Shown: positions 22,801-34,317 of the stretch, one piece after another | Numbering within the stretch: position 1 is the first letter of the stretch | Layout of the letters: each line of letters begins with the position of its first letter | Source: Pontederia crassipes | Taxonomy: Eukaryota; Streptophyta; Magnoliopsida; Commelinales; Pontederiaceae | Assembly: GCA_030549335.1 (NCBI GenBank) | Contig: CM060189.1 | Span: forward strand, 33,255,001 to 33,319,000 | Reading direction: 5' to 3' | DNA: 64,000 bases | Notes under the pieces: generated by a model | The model's input: the letters and a program-made list of their open reading frames with translations, nothing else | What the model was told of the DNA's origin: nothing | The model's database searches: none | Translations under genes and position numbers: made by a program

Positions 22801-23935
22801 CGTCGGTAATTAAAATAATATCATTTATTATCAACATTTTTATATATAATATTATTATTAAACATTAATAATATTATATATATTGATATTAATTATATGT
22901 ATTAATATATATTATTATAAACATTAGCAATATAATATAATATTATAAATATTTTATAAAAATAAAAGAGAGATATGTATTATATTATAAACATTAATAA
23001 TATATTATTATTTTACTTAATGAAGGATATTGCCTTCGAAATTACCGAAGAATTTCGCATCCATCGATAATTTTGAAAGGCGTTACTCGTCGGTAATTAC
23101 CGAAGGATAATGTCTTCGAAATTATCAAAGGATTGACATCCGTCGGTAATTTCAAAGGAAATACTCATCGGTAATTAAAATAGTATCATTTATTATCAAT
23201 ATCTATATATAATAATACTATTAAATATTAATAATAGTATATGTATTGATATTAATTATATGTATTAATATATATGATTATAAACATTAGTAATATTATA
23301 TTATAAATATTTTATAAAAATAAAAGAGAGATATGTATTATATTATATACATTAATAATATATTATTATTTTACTTACTGAAGGATATTGCCTTCGAAAT
23401 TATCGAAAGATTTAGCATCCGTCGATAATTTTGAAGGACGTTACCCATCGGTAATTACCGAAGGATAATGCCTTCGAAATTACCGAAGGATTAACATCTA
23501 TCGGTAATTTCGAAGGAACTGCCCGTCGGTAATTAAAATAGTAATATAATATTATCAATATTTATAGATATAATAATATTATTATTAAACATTAATAATA
23601 GTATATTTATTGATATTAATTATATGTATTAATATATATATGATTATAAACATTAGTAATATAATATAATATTATAATCGTTTTAAACAAATGGAAGAGA
23701 GATATGTATTATATTATAGACATTAATAATATATTACTTAAGATAATAATTTATTTATAGTATTTGCAGTATAATGTTATATCATTAATGTTTTTAGTCA
23801 TGTATATTAATGTTAATAATAAGATTTTATAGATAAGTATTCATAATGAATAGTATAATTTTAGTTACCGACATGTACCTCCCTTCGGAATTACTGACGG
23901 ATATCAAATTCTTTGATAATTTTGAAGGAATTATT
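22801..23935. repeat. tandem ~360 bp units in the CACTA left subterminal zone
   Basis: The line CGTCGGTAATTAAAATA recurs at about 22801, 23166 and 23524, with a degraded copy near 23934. It is followed each time by the same order of AT-rich sequence, an AAGAGAGATATGTATTATATT line and a TTCGAAATTACCGAAG block. Spacing is 365, 358 and about 410 bp. Confidence 0.85.
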
Positions 23936-24499
23936 CTTTGATAATTAAAATAATAATTTATTGTAAATATTTGTAATATAATATATATCTACCTTTCATT
24001 TATTTATATTATTTATAATATAATATTATTAATGTTGATAATATATTACTATAATATTTAGCGAAGGACAACAACTTTAAAATTATCGAAGGATTTGATG
24101 TCTATCGGTAATTTTGAAGAAAATATCCATCGGTAACTTTAATATTTTCCCGTCGATTTTTCCCCCCTCCCCTTCGAAATATTCCGCGCCCTCCTCTCTC
24201 CCTATATTTCCCCTCCCCCTTTTTCCTTTTATACTCATTTCTCTCCCCCTATCTCTCTCCTCCTCTCCCTCTCTCTCACATGGCACATTCTCTCCCCCTA
24301 TCTCTCTCCTCCTCTCCCTCTCTCTCCCACGGCGGCGAGTCCCGACTTTGGCAATTCCGGCCGCTCTCCCCTGTCGTTGTCGACTCTGGCCGTGTTCCCC
24401 CACTCCCTCTCCTTGTCCCTCTCTCTCGACTCCGGTGCCTAGTGCCGGATCGCGGCCGAATCCGGCGCTAAGGGGTCAGATCGGGACGTAGGCGGTTGG

Positions 24500-24880
24500 C
24501 TGCGTGCCAGATTCGGCTCACAAGCGTCAGGATCCGGCTCACAGGCGTCAAATCCGGCTCGTAGGCGTCGGATCCTGGTGCGCAAGCGACCAGATCCATC
24601 ACTTGCGGCTAGATCCGCCGCTTGCGGCCGGACCCGACGCAGGCAGCGACCTACGAGCTCGATGCAGCGGATCTGGCTCGTAGGCGACCGGATCCGACGC
24701 AGTCTGTGGGACGCCGATCTAGCAGGGGGCGGTTGATCCGGGCGCTGGTGACGGTCAATCTGGGCGTGGGCTGCGGCAGATCCGGGCGCGGGCTACGGCA
24801 GATCCGGGCGCGAGCTGCGGCCGATCCAGGCGCGGGCGGCAGCCGATCCAGGCACGGGCGGCGGCCGATCCAGTGCGCGG
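24500..24880. repeat. GC-rich minisatellite-like core of the CACTA element
   Basis: Repeated variants of GATCCGGCTCACAGGCGTC (24.50-24.70 kb) and GGCCGATCCAGGCGCGGGC (24.77-24.87 kb), with units of about 20-22 bp. It is CpG-rich in an otherwise AT-rich neighbourhood. A pyrimidine-rich CTCTCTCCCTCTC tract precedes it. The small frames across it are low-complexity and not convincing proteins. Confidence 0.75.
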
Positions 24881-26104
24881 ACTATGGATTGCGTCCGCTG
24901 CTGGCTCCCGTTCCTCCTCTCCCTTTCCCTCTCTCTCTAGATCTCGATTCCGACCGTCTGCCCTGGATCTGTCAATAGGAGGCCATTTTTTATATTTTAA
25001 AAACCTTTTCGATGGATGTATCTTCGCCCTCCGTCGACACTTTCGATGAGTATCGCCCGTCGAAGCCTTCAACGGGTTTGACCCGCCAAAGAATTCAGTG
25101 GGTTGTCGCACCCGCCAAAGCTTTCGGCGGGTCATACCTGTCGAAGGTTTCGATGATGTTTCTTCGGTCGGAACTATCGACAGGACAATCCGTCGACACC
25201 CGTCGGAACCTACGAAGGGCATGATTGGAAGCTTCCGACAGATTTGGCCCGGAAATTATGAAGGCAAGTTTTCCATCGCAAAGTCCCGTCGAAACTTTAG
25301 AAGGGAAATATTTGTGGACCGTCGATAATTATTTCCGATGATCAAATTTCCAACAAATTGTCATTCGTCGAAAAATCCATCAAAAGGCATATTTGCGATG
25401 GATTTCAAAGGTTTTGCGACGGAAAAATCTGTTGCAAAATCATAAAATTCGTGTAGTGGCCTTGCGAAATGCGTCGAGGACCTTGGACTCCACTAGAAAG
25501 GAGTCGGAGTAGACCTTTAAGCTTTTCCCTCTCAGACGGCAACGATCGCTGTGGCTCGTTGTCCTCTTGAAAACCACTAGTAATAAGGGCGGCGAAAAGA
25601 AGAAATGACTCGCGGGTCGATGCACCGTTCTTAGCGAGCTCGATGAGGACCTAGGTGGCACACTCGATCGATGAAGCGCCACAAGAATCTAACTCATGCA
25701 TTAGACAGTGCCTGAATGTGAGATTAGGCGTGCTTAGCAGTGCTCGAGGTCATTCACCTCGGCGGTGATCGTCGATTGAGAGAGGTGAATGCGAATCTCC
25801 TGTCTTCCCCGGCGGCCTTGCCCTCAGCCTCCTCTTCCTCTTCCTCTTCCTCCTCCTCTTCCTCCCTGTCGTTCGTCTCTCTCGCGACCAGCATCCCCGC
25901 CGATGAGAACTCCTCCAGCTTTCGCTTCTCTCCCTTCCGCCAGTGCGCCGCCAACGCTGGCCGCCGCTCCACCTCCATCGGACGAGAAGAAGAGAGGTAA
26001 AAGAAGACTGTGTGTGTGAAAAAAGTAAGCAACGCCCACCGTCTGATTAGATCTGACGATGGATGCTGAGGCGTATGGCCAACCATTAAATCCTTCTATT
26101 AATA

Positions 26105-26449
26105 TTTTTATTATTATGTTATTAGTACAATATTTACTTATTATATCATACAATTTATACTATATTTTTAGAATTATTATAAATAATATTATTTTTAATA
26201 AATTCAGTCTAATTCGATCCAACTCGATCGAGCACGATATGATTTTGAAAACATTATTGTTGACCCCAAAGTTACATTAATGGGCAAGGAGGGATCTTAC
26301 CAGGTACGCATTGCTCTGAACCTTTTTTTCTTAATACCATGGAACTTTGACCCTCTTAAATAATATTAATTAGTTGAATCAAGTTGATAGTCTAAGATAA
26401 AGGATGAGTAATGAAATAGCACTAACCGCTATTTTTTAAAAAAATTTAC
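26105..26449. other. AT-rich intergenic
   Basis: AT-rich sequence to the right of the Mutator-like element, with no gene recognised. Confidence 0.5.
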
Positions 26450-26960
26450 AATTGGACCGGGCGAAAGTGACACAGGTCATGTCGATTTTTCAATGCAAAA
26501 GAAATTATCCGCTACTTTTTAGATATTTTTTTTAAAATTACAACAACCACTTTAAATCATCCTTCAGTGAGTCAATTCTTTAGGTGATTTATTCGGACCC
26601 ATATTTTAATACAACAACATTTAAAAAAAATATAATAAATTAAAATTAGTATTAACACATTTAATTTTATATCTAAAATAGGATATAGTATTAGAACTAT
26701 TAAATTAGAGTTTGATTATGTGATAGGAACTTATTAAACTACATAAAAAACTATTATACTAATAATAAAGAATGATTACTTATGATTTAATTATATAAAA
26801 AAATCATGAATGGAAATTAGCTCCATGAGCCTCTGCTTTTTTTGAGTGTGGCCTTAGTTTAAACAGGTCGATTTAACTCTATAAAAATCATGATAAATCA
26901 AATTCGATCTACTATTTTTTAAATTTTTTTTAATCATATATGCTGTCGGTCGAATTTTTT
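26450..26960 (+). mobile_element. hAT-like non-autonomous element (copy 1)
   Basis: The interior (AGGATATAGTATTAGAACTA and TTAAATTAGAGTTTGAT lines) matches 54.24-54.74 kb in inverted orientation across about 450 bp. The ends contain GGTCGATTT/GTCGATTTTT lines. It has no coding capacity. The exact ends of this copy are unclear. Confidence 0.55.
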
Positions 26961-27069
26961 TTACACTCCTAATTTGTCATATGTCAATGATCAAACACAT
27001 ATTATAAAATAATAAAATTCATATATATAATAAAATAATATATATTATAAGAGTGTATTTTATGATTAA

Positions 27070-27850
27070 ATCTATATAATCAAGCTCTAATTAATTAACC
27101 TTGAAAATATAATACATGCATTAAGGATTTAAGGTACACCAAAATATTTGGTACATATTATCACATTTGGAGGTTTTAGCTTAATACGAGCGCAAATCCA
27201 TTATTTGACTTATAACTATATATATTGTTAATAGGATAATTGAATGACCAAATTGAGTAAAAACTAAAAACAAATACAGGACAAAAAGAAGAAAAATAAT
27301 GTGTCTCATCTGATATTTGATGGCCCAATTACACAAATTTGGCCCAAATTATTTGGTTGCTACTCCACTAATATTTGCATAGCCTTTCGAAATGCTACTT
27401 ATGTCTGAATAATACAGAAATACATATATGAAAAAGGTCCATTTTCAAGTAAATTAATAATCTATTCGGATGAATTTATGGAAATATTAATATTATAAAA
27501 ATAAATATTCATCAAGTCATTAATTATCTCAATAATGAACTAAGTATTGTACACTAAATTATAAAAATAACAATTCAATAGTTGTATTTATTAAATATAT
27601 TATAGTCGTTAAGATAACATTTATAATTTAATAGTATTTATAATACTCTTAGTTTCCGAAAATGTATAATATTTATTAGTAAATATTTGAAGAAAAATCC
27701 ATTATCATAAGTCTTTATCCCGCTTAACTTTTATTTATTTAAAAAACATATAGTTTACCATTTAAAATTTTCATATTTTCTTTAAACAATCACTTGAAAT
27801 AATTCATTAAATCATAAATTTTATTTTTCATAATTTATTTATATATTTTT
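27070..27850 (+). repeat. dispersed duplicated segment, copy 1
   Basis: Sequence from TTAATTAACCTTGAAAATAT through AGCTTAATACGAGCGCAAAT, AAAGAAGAAAAATAATGTG and TCATCAAGTCATTAATTA to AATAATTCATTAAATCA is found again in the same order at 53.92-55.81 kb. The second copy is longer because of insertions. It is non-coding; the nature of the duplicated unit is unknown. Confidence 0.8.
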
Positions 27851-28000
27851 TAAAAAATATACTTTTATTTATTTCATACTTTCCTTTTCTAAAATTTTCT
27901 ATTCTGAATTGGATGGCACATGCACATAAAAATCTTTCTCTCGATCTCTCTCTCTCTCTATATATATATCCTCTCTCTCTCAAGAATTAATATATGCGCT

Positions 28001-28034
28001 ATGCTTACAGCAACGACACCTCCACAAGAAGAAG
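28001..28034 (+). pseudogene. short open frame, left part, interrupted by an LTR element
   Basis: An ATG at 28001 opens 11 codons that run into the LTR element at 28035. Upstream are CT and TATA-like repeats. The right part (31458-31663) stays open in the phase expected if the element and one target duplication are set aside, giving about 68 more codons including RRSYSLRYTNANVSIRDL and DDDVSDVQDDVS. This suggests a host coding piece hit by the insertion. The protein is not recognised, and there is a chance that the frame is accidental. Confidence 0.35.
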
Positions 28035-31000
28035 TGTAACGTCTCGAGATTTTTTTTTCTTTTGTCTGTCCTGAATGTGGTGGCCTTAGCAGCTTTTTAC
28101 CAATCTCTTGCTTCAGTAGTCAACTTTCTTGTTGTATAAATCATTTTGCGGTCCTCACCGCAATCCATCTCTAGAAAAATTTGCTCGACCTCCTCTCGGC
28201 ATCTTCAAAATATCCCTTCCCATCGAACTGAGGGGGATGTAACTTGAGGAATCTCTCTATTGTATCCATTCGATTATGGTGAGGTGATATGTTGAAGTTC
28301 CTAGGTTAGGAGTACTCAGTGTGGGCTGAGTGAGATTCATGAGGTCGTGATCCCTGTCTCAGGTGCTCCTCCTGCTGCCCGTTGGCATGTACCCCATTCA
28401 TGAGAGGGACTTGTACATTATGTCTAATCGATCTCGAGCTCAAGGCTTGTTGTTCATTGATATGAGGATCTTGGTTCTGCTGATTGGCTCGTTGAGATCC
28501 ACTTCGGGAAGCTTGTGGGATGTTGTGCGAAAAGTTCATCCTTGATTCTATCTGTATCCATAAAACATAAATCATCATGAGAACTTATTCTATCATTATA
28601 TCATATGGGGATAACCTCCATAGTGCTTTGGTCATTCTATTTTAGAATAATCTCTTTAAAACTTTGGTTATTCCTTTTGAAATAACCTCCTTAGAACCTT
28701 GATTATTTCTTTCAGAATAACCTCCTTAGATGATGCATCATAGTATCAATGAAGTTATTCCATTTCATCAATTAAGGACTTAATCATCCCTTGTTCTATC
28801 CAAAGCCTTAAAAGGCTCCATATTCCATATTCCATATTCTATTTAATAGGTATATAAGTTAATCATGGTTCGAAAAAACTTACTTGACCATTTTTTGATG
28901 GTGCAGTGGTTGCTTATGACGTGTGCACATGGCCTCTATTCTATTATAGATTTTTTTTTCTTTTGCTTGCCCAAAAGGCTATCTCGGTGACGTCACTCAA
29001 TTCTATGACTTAACTTTGACCAGTCAACAAGCCGACTTACATAAGTGGAAGACCAATTTTACAATAAAATTTATAATATGTGGAAGTTATTAAAACTCTA
29101 TACAATGACTTGTGGGTCATGACCCACATCTATACAACAATGAACCCTATATGCATGTGCATGTCAATCATCATAGGAGTCATCAATCGTCTCACCATCG
29201 CCATCACGATCATTTGTACGGATCCAAGTAAAGGGCAGAACCCAATGAAATAATTCAGTATGATTACCTTTAGTCAATATATGAAGCATGGATCGATATC
29301 AATATTATCAATAAACAATTACCTCTAATCAATAATATCTCAATTCAATTCAATAAGTATTGATTACCTTTAGTCAACGAAGACTACAATTCAACTATGA
29401 ATAATTCAATTAATAATTATCAATTGATCAATTTCCAATTGGTCAAAGATCGATGAAGGCTACAATAACAATTACCAATTCAATTCTATTAACAATTTAT
29501 CTATTAGACACAAAAGACATAATTTATTATCCATCAACCATAAATGCACAATTCAATTATCCATCAGCCACAATAGCGAAATCGATAGTCTATCAACTAC
29601 TAGAGCAAAATCAATTATCCATCAACCACTAGGGTGCAATTCAATTCGATTATCAATTCAATCTTTAGAGTTACGATCAACTCTTTCGAGCGCAATACGA
29701 GAGCTCTCTATTATTAGGAGACATCATGCACTTCAATCAATAAGTTCGAGTATGATGGGGATGAAGGAGCACACTCAATATAGTTAGCCCGAAGGCCTTG
29801 TCAATCCGAAGGCCCTATCGGCCCAAAGGCGCAATATTAGCCCAAAGGCTCTATCAGTCCGAAGGCGTAATATTATCCCGAAGGTCCTATTAGCCCGAAG
29901 GCGTAGTTAGCCCGAAGGCCCAATCAGTCCGAAAGCGCAATATTAGCCCGGAGGCCTTATCAGTTCCAGTGAAAATTCAATAAATTTCAACTTTTATCTC
30001 AATTACCTAAGATGTCTATCTTTAACATTTATCTTAGGTTAAACATGTTCCAATCAGAAAATCACTATATCAATAAATTAATCAATTGTATGATCATACA
30101 AGATGATGATCAATTGTATACGATAACAATTTGATAAGGATCAATCAATAATAAGGTCAATGGATCAATACTATAATCAATATCATGATTGAGTGTAATA
30201 ACAATAATAATCAATATGATGGCAATCTGATCAGATATGATCGTACTAAAATCAATGATGTTAATCAAATGGTCAACAATTATTAATAATCTTAGCTATC
30301 CAATAAACTATAAATTAATTCATAAAAATATGGTTTCTATTACAGAATTCGATCCACATTGATCATTACCCAGGACATGTTAAATGGAACCCGAATCATG
30401 TCAGACAGAATCCGAGCCGGATTTTGTCGTCGTCAGGAATTGTGTTTCCGACATAATTTTCGAAAATCCTATCTATGATATTCTATATTCAATCGATGCA
30501 AACAATATACAATCTATTTATAATGGAGAAGAGTCCTGTGGTCCATGTCGTGAAAAATCGACAACATGGGAAACCCCCTACGTTATCTAAAGTTGGCTGA
30601 AAAATCAACTGAAATTCCTCTGCTGAAAATCTACACAAACGCCGTGATTTTGGCCGATGATTACTCCTTATAATTGTTTAGAAACCTTTGGCTACAACTT
30701 AGACCTTGTTCTACTCTGTCGGGACTTCGAAACGATATATCACACACACTTTCAAGTGCTTCGGTTTGTGAGAAAACGAAGGAGAAAGATGAGCTCTCGT
30801 GCAGAAATTCTATGGAGACAAATAATACTTTCTAGTCACCCTTTAAGTCTTATTTATACCTTTCAAGTAAGGTTTTTACTCCTATTGGGCCTTGGTTATT
30901 TCTCCATCAATCATGACCATCCATCATTAATTATCAACTCTTAAATATTTAGTTTTAATTAGAATTCAAATTTCACTAATTATTTCATAAACATACTTAT

Positions 31001-31452
31001 AAAAAATCTATCTCTACTCAATTTCTTTTTTTATCTCCTCCATAACTTCTCTCAATCAAACTCTATATCCATCTTTTATCTATAACTTATGTTAACCAAA
31101 TTATACTTTTATTTTATCTTTTTATTTCTTTCTTTTCTCTAATTTTTGTAATTATTTAATATGATAAGATTCTATCATCTAATTTTTGTAATTATTTAAT
31201 TCCACAATATTCTATAACTTAATTTTATGGTTGAAATATTTTTAAGCCATAAAACTCTCAATCCTATCATATTTGGGAGTCCTATATCCATTAAACATTC
31301 TTTTGAATATCAAATCAAATTGAAATCCTTAATCTCAATTTAATTATATCTCTTACTTCCAATAGGATTTAATCTTTTTTTCCTTTCATCAGATACTCTA
31401 ATTGAATTATAAAATTACTATATTACCCTTAATGAAATCGTGGGGTGTTACA
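28035..31452 (-). mobile_element. LTR-retrotransposon relic, Ty3/gypsy-like, reduced
   Basis: It runs TGTAACGTC...GTGTTACA, the TG...CA form with inverted TGTAAC/GTTACA tips, and is flanked by the perfect 5 bp duplication AGAAG (28030-28034, 31453-31457). The length is 3.4 kb. Much of it behaves like one long LTR. Near 28.2-28.33 kb, on the minus strand, a short stretch resembles the start of Ty3-type gag, which suggests a reduced or recombined element, not a simple solo LTR. No protease, polymerase or integrase is seen. It is broken and non-functional; the perfect target duplication suggests moderate age. Confidence 0.65.
29770..29965. repeat. CCGAAGGC minisatellite inside the LTR relic
   Basis: About eleven variants of a 16-17 bp unit of the type TAGCCCGAAGGCCTTATC, alternating with TCAGTCCGAAGGCGTAATAT. 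The flanking 29.27-29.65 kb shows looser repeats of ATTATCCATCAACC-type phrases. Confidence 0.8.
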
Positions 31453-31457
31453 AGAAG

Positions 31458-31663
31458 AGTTGCCTATTATGCTAGTGATGCGCAGATCTTATTCTTTACG
31501 TTACACCAATGCCAATGTGAGTATCCGCGACCTGAAGTGCTTCTACTCTGTGGATGACGATGTCAGCGATGTCCAAGATGACGTATCAATGCGGGTCTGG
31601 ATGACCATAAAACTCTATGTCAAGTTCTCAAAAATAAATTGTTTTAAAATAATTAAGTTGTAG
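31458..31663 (+). pseudogene. short open frame, right part of the interrupted coding piece
   Basis: About 68 open codons directly after the right target duplication of the LTR relic. They include an acidic aspartate-rich patch (DDDVSDVQDDVS). The frame ends where another LTR-like segment begins. See the left part at 28001. No family was recognised. Confidence 0.35.
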
Positions 31664-34317
31664 CGTTTCGAAATTCGAAGCCACGTGGCGCGATCTCCTC
31701 CCGTACGCTACTTTTCTCTCTCTTCTCTTTCTCTTTTTTGATCTTTATTTGACCCTTTTGTTGACCCAACGGTCAAGGAGAGTGACGCATAAGCGAAAGA
31801 CTTATCAATATAAAATAATACATTAATAAAGGAAATGCGGAAGCAAAAGAGATAAAAATATGTCAAACGGTTTCGATCTGAAACATAGTGCGGAAACAAA
31901 AAGGTACATCACATTGTCTCAGTGCAAGGTAAAAGTATGAGTACTAAACATAAAAACACCTGCGGTCGACCATGATTTGATAAGACCCACTCAGATAGAT
32001 ATACCATCTAATATAACGGATAAACATATGACTCATATTAGATATGATCATAACCATATGCACATGGCACATGCCACCCAAAGTGAAGTCTCCGTGCACA
32101 CGCCATCATGTCACGAGCAAACATCATATGTACTTGTGGGGATCACACAGAGAAGTAAGCTCAACCGTTAACATAAAGCTGTGTGAGTTCGTATATGTCA
32201 TAAGATAATTCCATAAGAATAAACATGAAGTAAAACATATAAAGCAAGTATAATGGAGAATGAATCAATGTAAAGAATCAATAAAGACATCATGAGTACT
32301 TATTCATCATTCATGTTCTTTCGTTCATCATGAGACCATGCATTCTTTCATACTTTCTTTCTTTGGTTCTTTCTTTCGTTCATTCTTTCTTTCTTTAGTT
32401 CTTTCTTTCGTTTATTCATTCTTTCTTTGGTTCTTTCTTTCGTTCATTTATTCACTCATTCATTCATTCTTTGGAAGAGCTCTTCATTCTTATAAGGAAT
32501 ATCATTGCCAGCATACAAGGTGCAACTATTTAGACCATCATGGGTCAGTGGGTGATTAGTCCCACTGTAAGCTCTGTCAGGCTGGGATGACCTCGCACAA
32601 CATGGAAACATTCGTAAAAAAGGGAGAGACTCCCATCTAGATAGGAAAAATGATATCCCGTGAGGAAGTGCCTCGCTCAAGACTGGCTTAACTCCCCCCA
32701 TCACGGTGAACCTCTCTTTCAATCCGAAGATCGATCAAGGTCGTATGGACCTCTCTTTCAATTCGAAGATTGATCAAGGTCGTATGGAGCAAAGCTCCGA
32801 ATTTTCTTTACATTCATTTCATTCTTTAACAAATTAGGTGGAGATAACCTTTATAAATCATAGGAGTTCGATTAAAGTTGCATTTTCTTCTGCCCACATA
32901 ACGGTTGCCCGATAGTCAAATGGTCGCCCGTTATTAGTCTTCAGCAATCGTCCGAAAGAGGGAGCGGATGCTCGTTATTAATGTCTTTCGAACAACCGAA
33001 AAAGGTAATGGTCGACCGTTTGATGTTCATTCTTTATTCTTTTCATAATCATACTTTCGGTAGATCTTGAGGGGATCGATCGTCCATCTTCTTATGAGTG
33101 AATCTGGCAAACTTTCGGTCATACATTTCTGTCAATCGAAACTGGACCGATCGTCCATTATGTATAGCGTCATCTTCTCCGTCGACGGTCGGTCAGATTT
33201 CTCCATCATCGGTCGGAAGTCATTCCGGCGAGGAGACCCAGAACGATCGACCAAAATGGTTTCGATCATCCGATTGGTCATCGTCGCCATTGTCATCTCG
33301 ACATTTTCCAATTCGGTCATTCGAAAGGATTTCGGGCTTCTGTTGTGGTCTATAACGGTCAACCATTTGAGTATCGATTGTCCGTTAGAGTTGTCGTTAT
33401 ACTCTTTTCGAACTAAATCGGGCACCCGAAATGATATCGGTCGGCCGTTCCAGTTCAACAGAGCCGCATGTAATTGCGGAATCCTTAAGTTTTCAAGCAG
33501 TTTTCAATACAAATAATTCAAATCTTAAACTAACATGATCTCTAACATATATCATGTTCCAGAAACACATTAAGTCATGGATATCATACTTAACACTTAG
33601 TTCCCATCATTTCTTTTTTCACATACGATAGTATGTCGATTTCTTATTTGTGAATCATGAAACAAATCTTTTAGATGTGCTCTTCAAATCAAATATGACT
33701 ATCTTCTTGGAGGCATACGATAGATCATTCAATATCATCTGGATTATACTTTAACAAACTAGATCATTCATCACATGCTTAAGTCATATCATCACGAAAA
33801 TCATTCGGCAATATAGTAGAATCACAACAAAACTTATCAGTATCATTATTCTATCTAAAGAGCATGATTTCTACCCATTTCACGATAGAATCTAAGTCTA
33901 ATTAAGTCCTTAAAGCATGTGAATTCCTCTGAAATTAACCCATGGCCTAGATCCCGAAACACACACCTCTTAGCCTACGAAAATTGTGGTTCGTCCGCCG
34001 TGGTTTGTCCTCAAGTCATTTGTCGCCGTCCGCCGCTGTCTGTTGCGTCATCCACGCCGGAAAGTCTCGCCGGCATTGTCCTCTGCTCCTCTGGTCATGC
34101 ACGTCGCCTGGAAGAGAGAAACCGAGAGTGAGAGGAAGATGGGATAGGAAAATGTGAGAAGGAGAGGGGGGAAGGGATTTTATGGGGCATCTTGCTCTCC
34201 CCTTGTCTCTCCATTTCTGCAACTCATAGGAGAATTGAAGAGTGGAGAGGAAAGGAGGAGCACGACTATTGCTATTCGTTTCCTCTCTTCCCTTTTTTTA
34301 TAACCGTGGGCGTTATA
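31659..34317 (-). mobile_element. possible second LTR relic
   Basis: On the minus strand it starts TATAACGCCCACGG and ends GAAACGCTACA, close to the TGTAACGCC...CGTTACA form of Ty3-type LTRs. The interior has LTR-like features (a GA-rich leader near 34.1-34.2 kb, TCTGTCAGGCTGGG around 32.57 kb) and no coding domain. No matching target duplication was found, so the call is tentative. It is old and broken. Confidence 0.4.
32343..32475. repeat. (TTTC)n microsatellite
   Basis: An imperfect run of TTCT/TTTC and TTCATTC units of about 130 bp inside the LTR-like segment. Confidence 0.85.

Larger units (their letters stand above)
22437..25458. mobile_element. non-autonomous CACTA (En/Spm) transposon
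   Basis: It begins CACTATAAGAAAAT and ends TAGTG; the right end in reverse complement reads CACTACACGAATTTTATG. It is flanked by the 3 bp duplication GCC (22434-22436 and 25459-25461), exactly as for CACTA elements. The length is 3,022 bp. The subterminal zones carry many copies of short motifs such as TTCGAAATTACCGAAGGAT and CGTCGGTAATT, in both orientations on the left side; these would be transposase-binding repeats. No transposase frame was found, so it depends on a helper. The centre is unusually GC-rich. Confidence 0.9.
22261..26094. mobile_element. Mutator-like element (non-autonomous) split by a CACTA element
   Basis: The left end 22261-22348 and right end 26033-26094 are inverted repeats: both start AGGATTTAATGGT, share GGCCATACG, CTCAGC and ATCTAAT, and end GACGGTGGGCG. 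The left arm has about 25 bp extra. Flanks are TCTATTATTA (22251-22260) and TCTATTAATA (26095-26104), a 10 bp target duplication with one difference, as expected for Mutator-like elements. Without the CACTA insertion the element is about 0.8 kb. No transposase is present. The interior at 25.46-26.03 kb is GC-richer, with TCC/serine-type repeats, and may be a captured host fragment (a Pack-MULE), though I do not recognise the source. Confidence 0.8.

Noticed and set aside
24083-25222. Open frames of 100-155 codons in the CACTA core
   Set aside because: They are low-complexity translations of CTCTCC and GC-rich minisatellite repeats; no transposase (TNPA/TNPD) motifs are present.
25740-26000. 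86-codon plus ORF with a poly-Ser run near the right end of the first Mutator-like element
   Set aside because: The Ser run comes from TCC repeats; the flanking residues match no family I know, so at most it is a captured fragment.
33067-33516. 149-codon plus-strand ORF and 108-codon minus-strand ORF
   Set aside because: They lie inside LTR-like sequence, overlap on opposite strands and have no recognisable domain.
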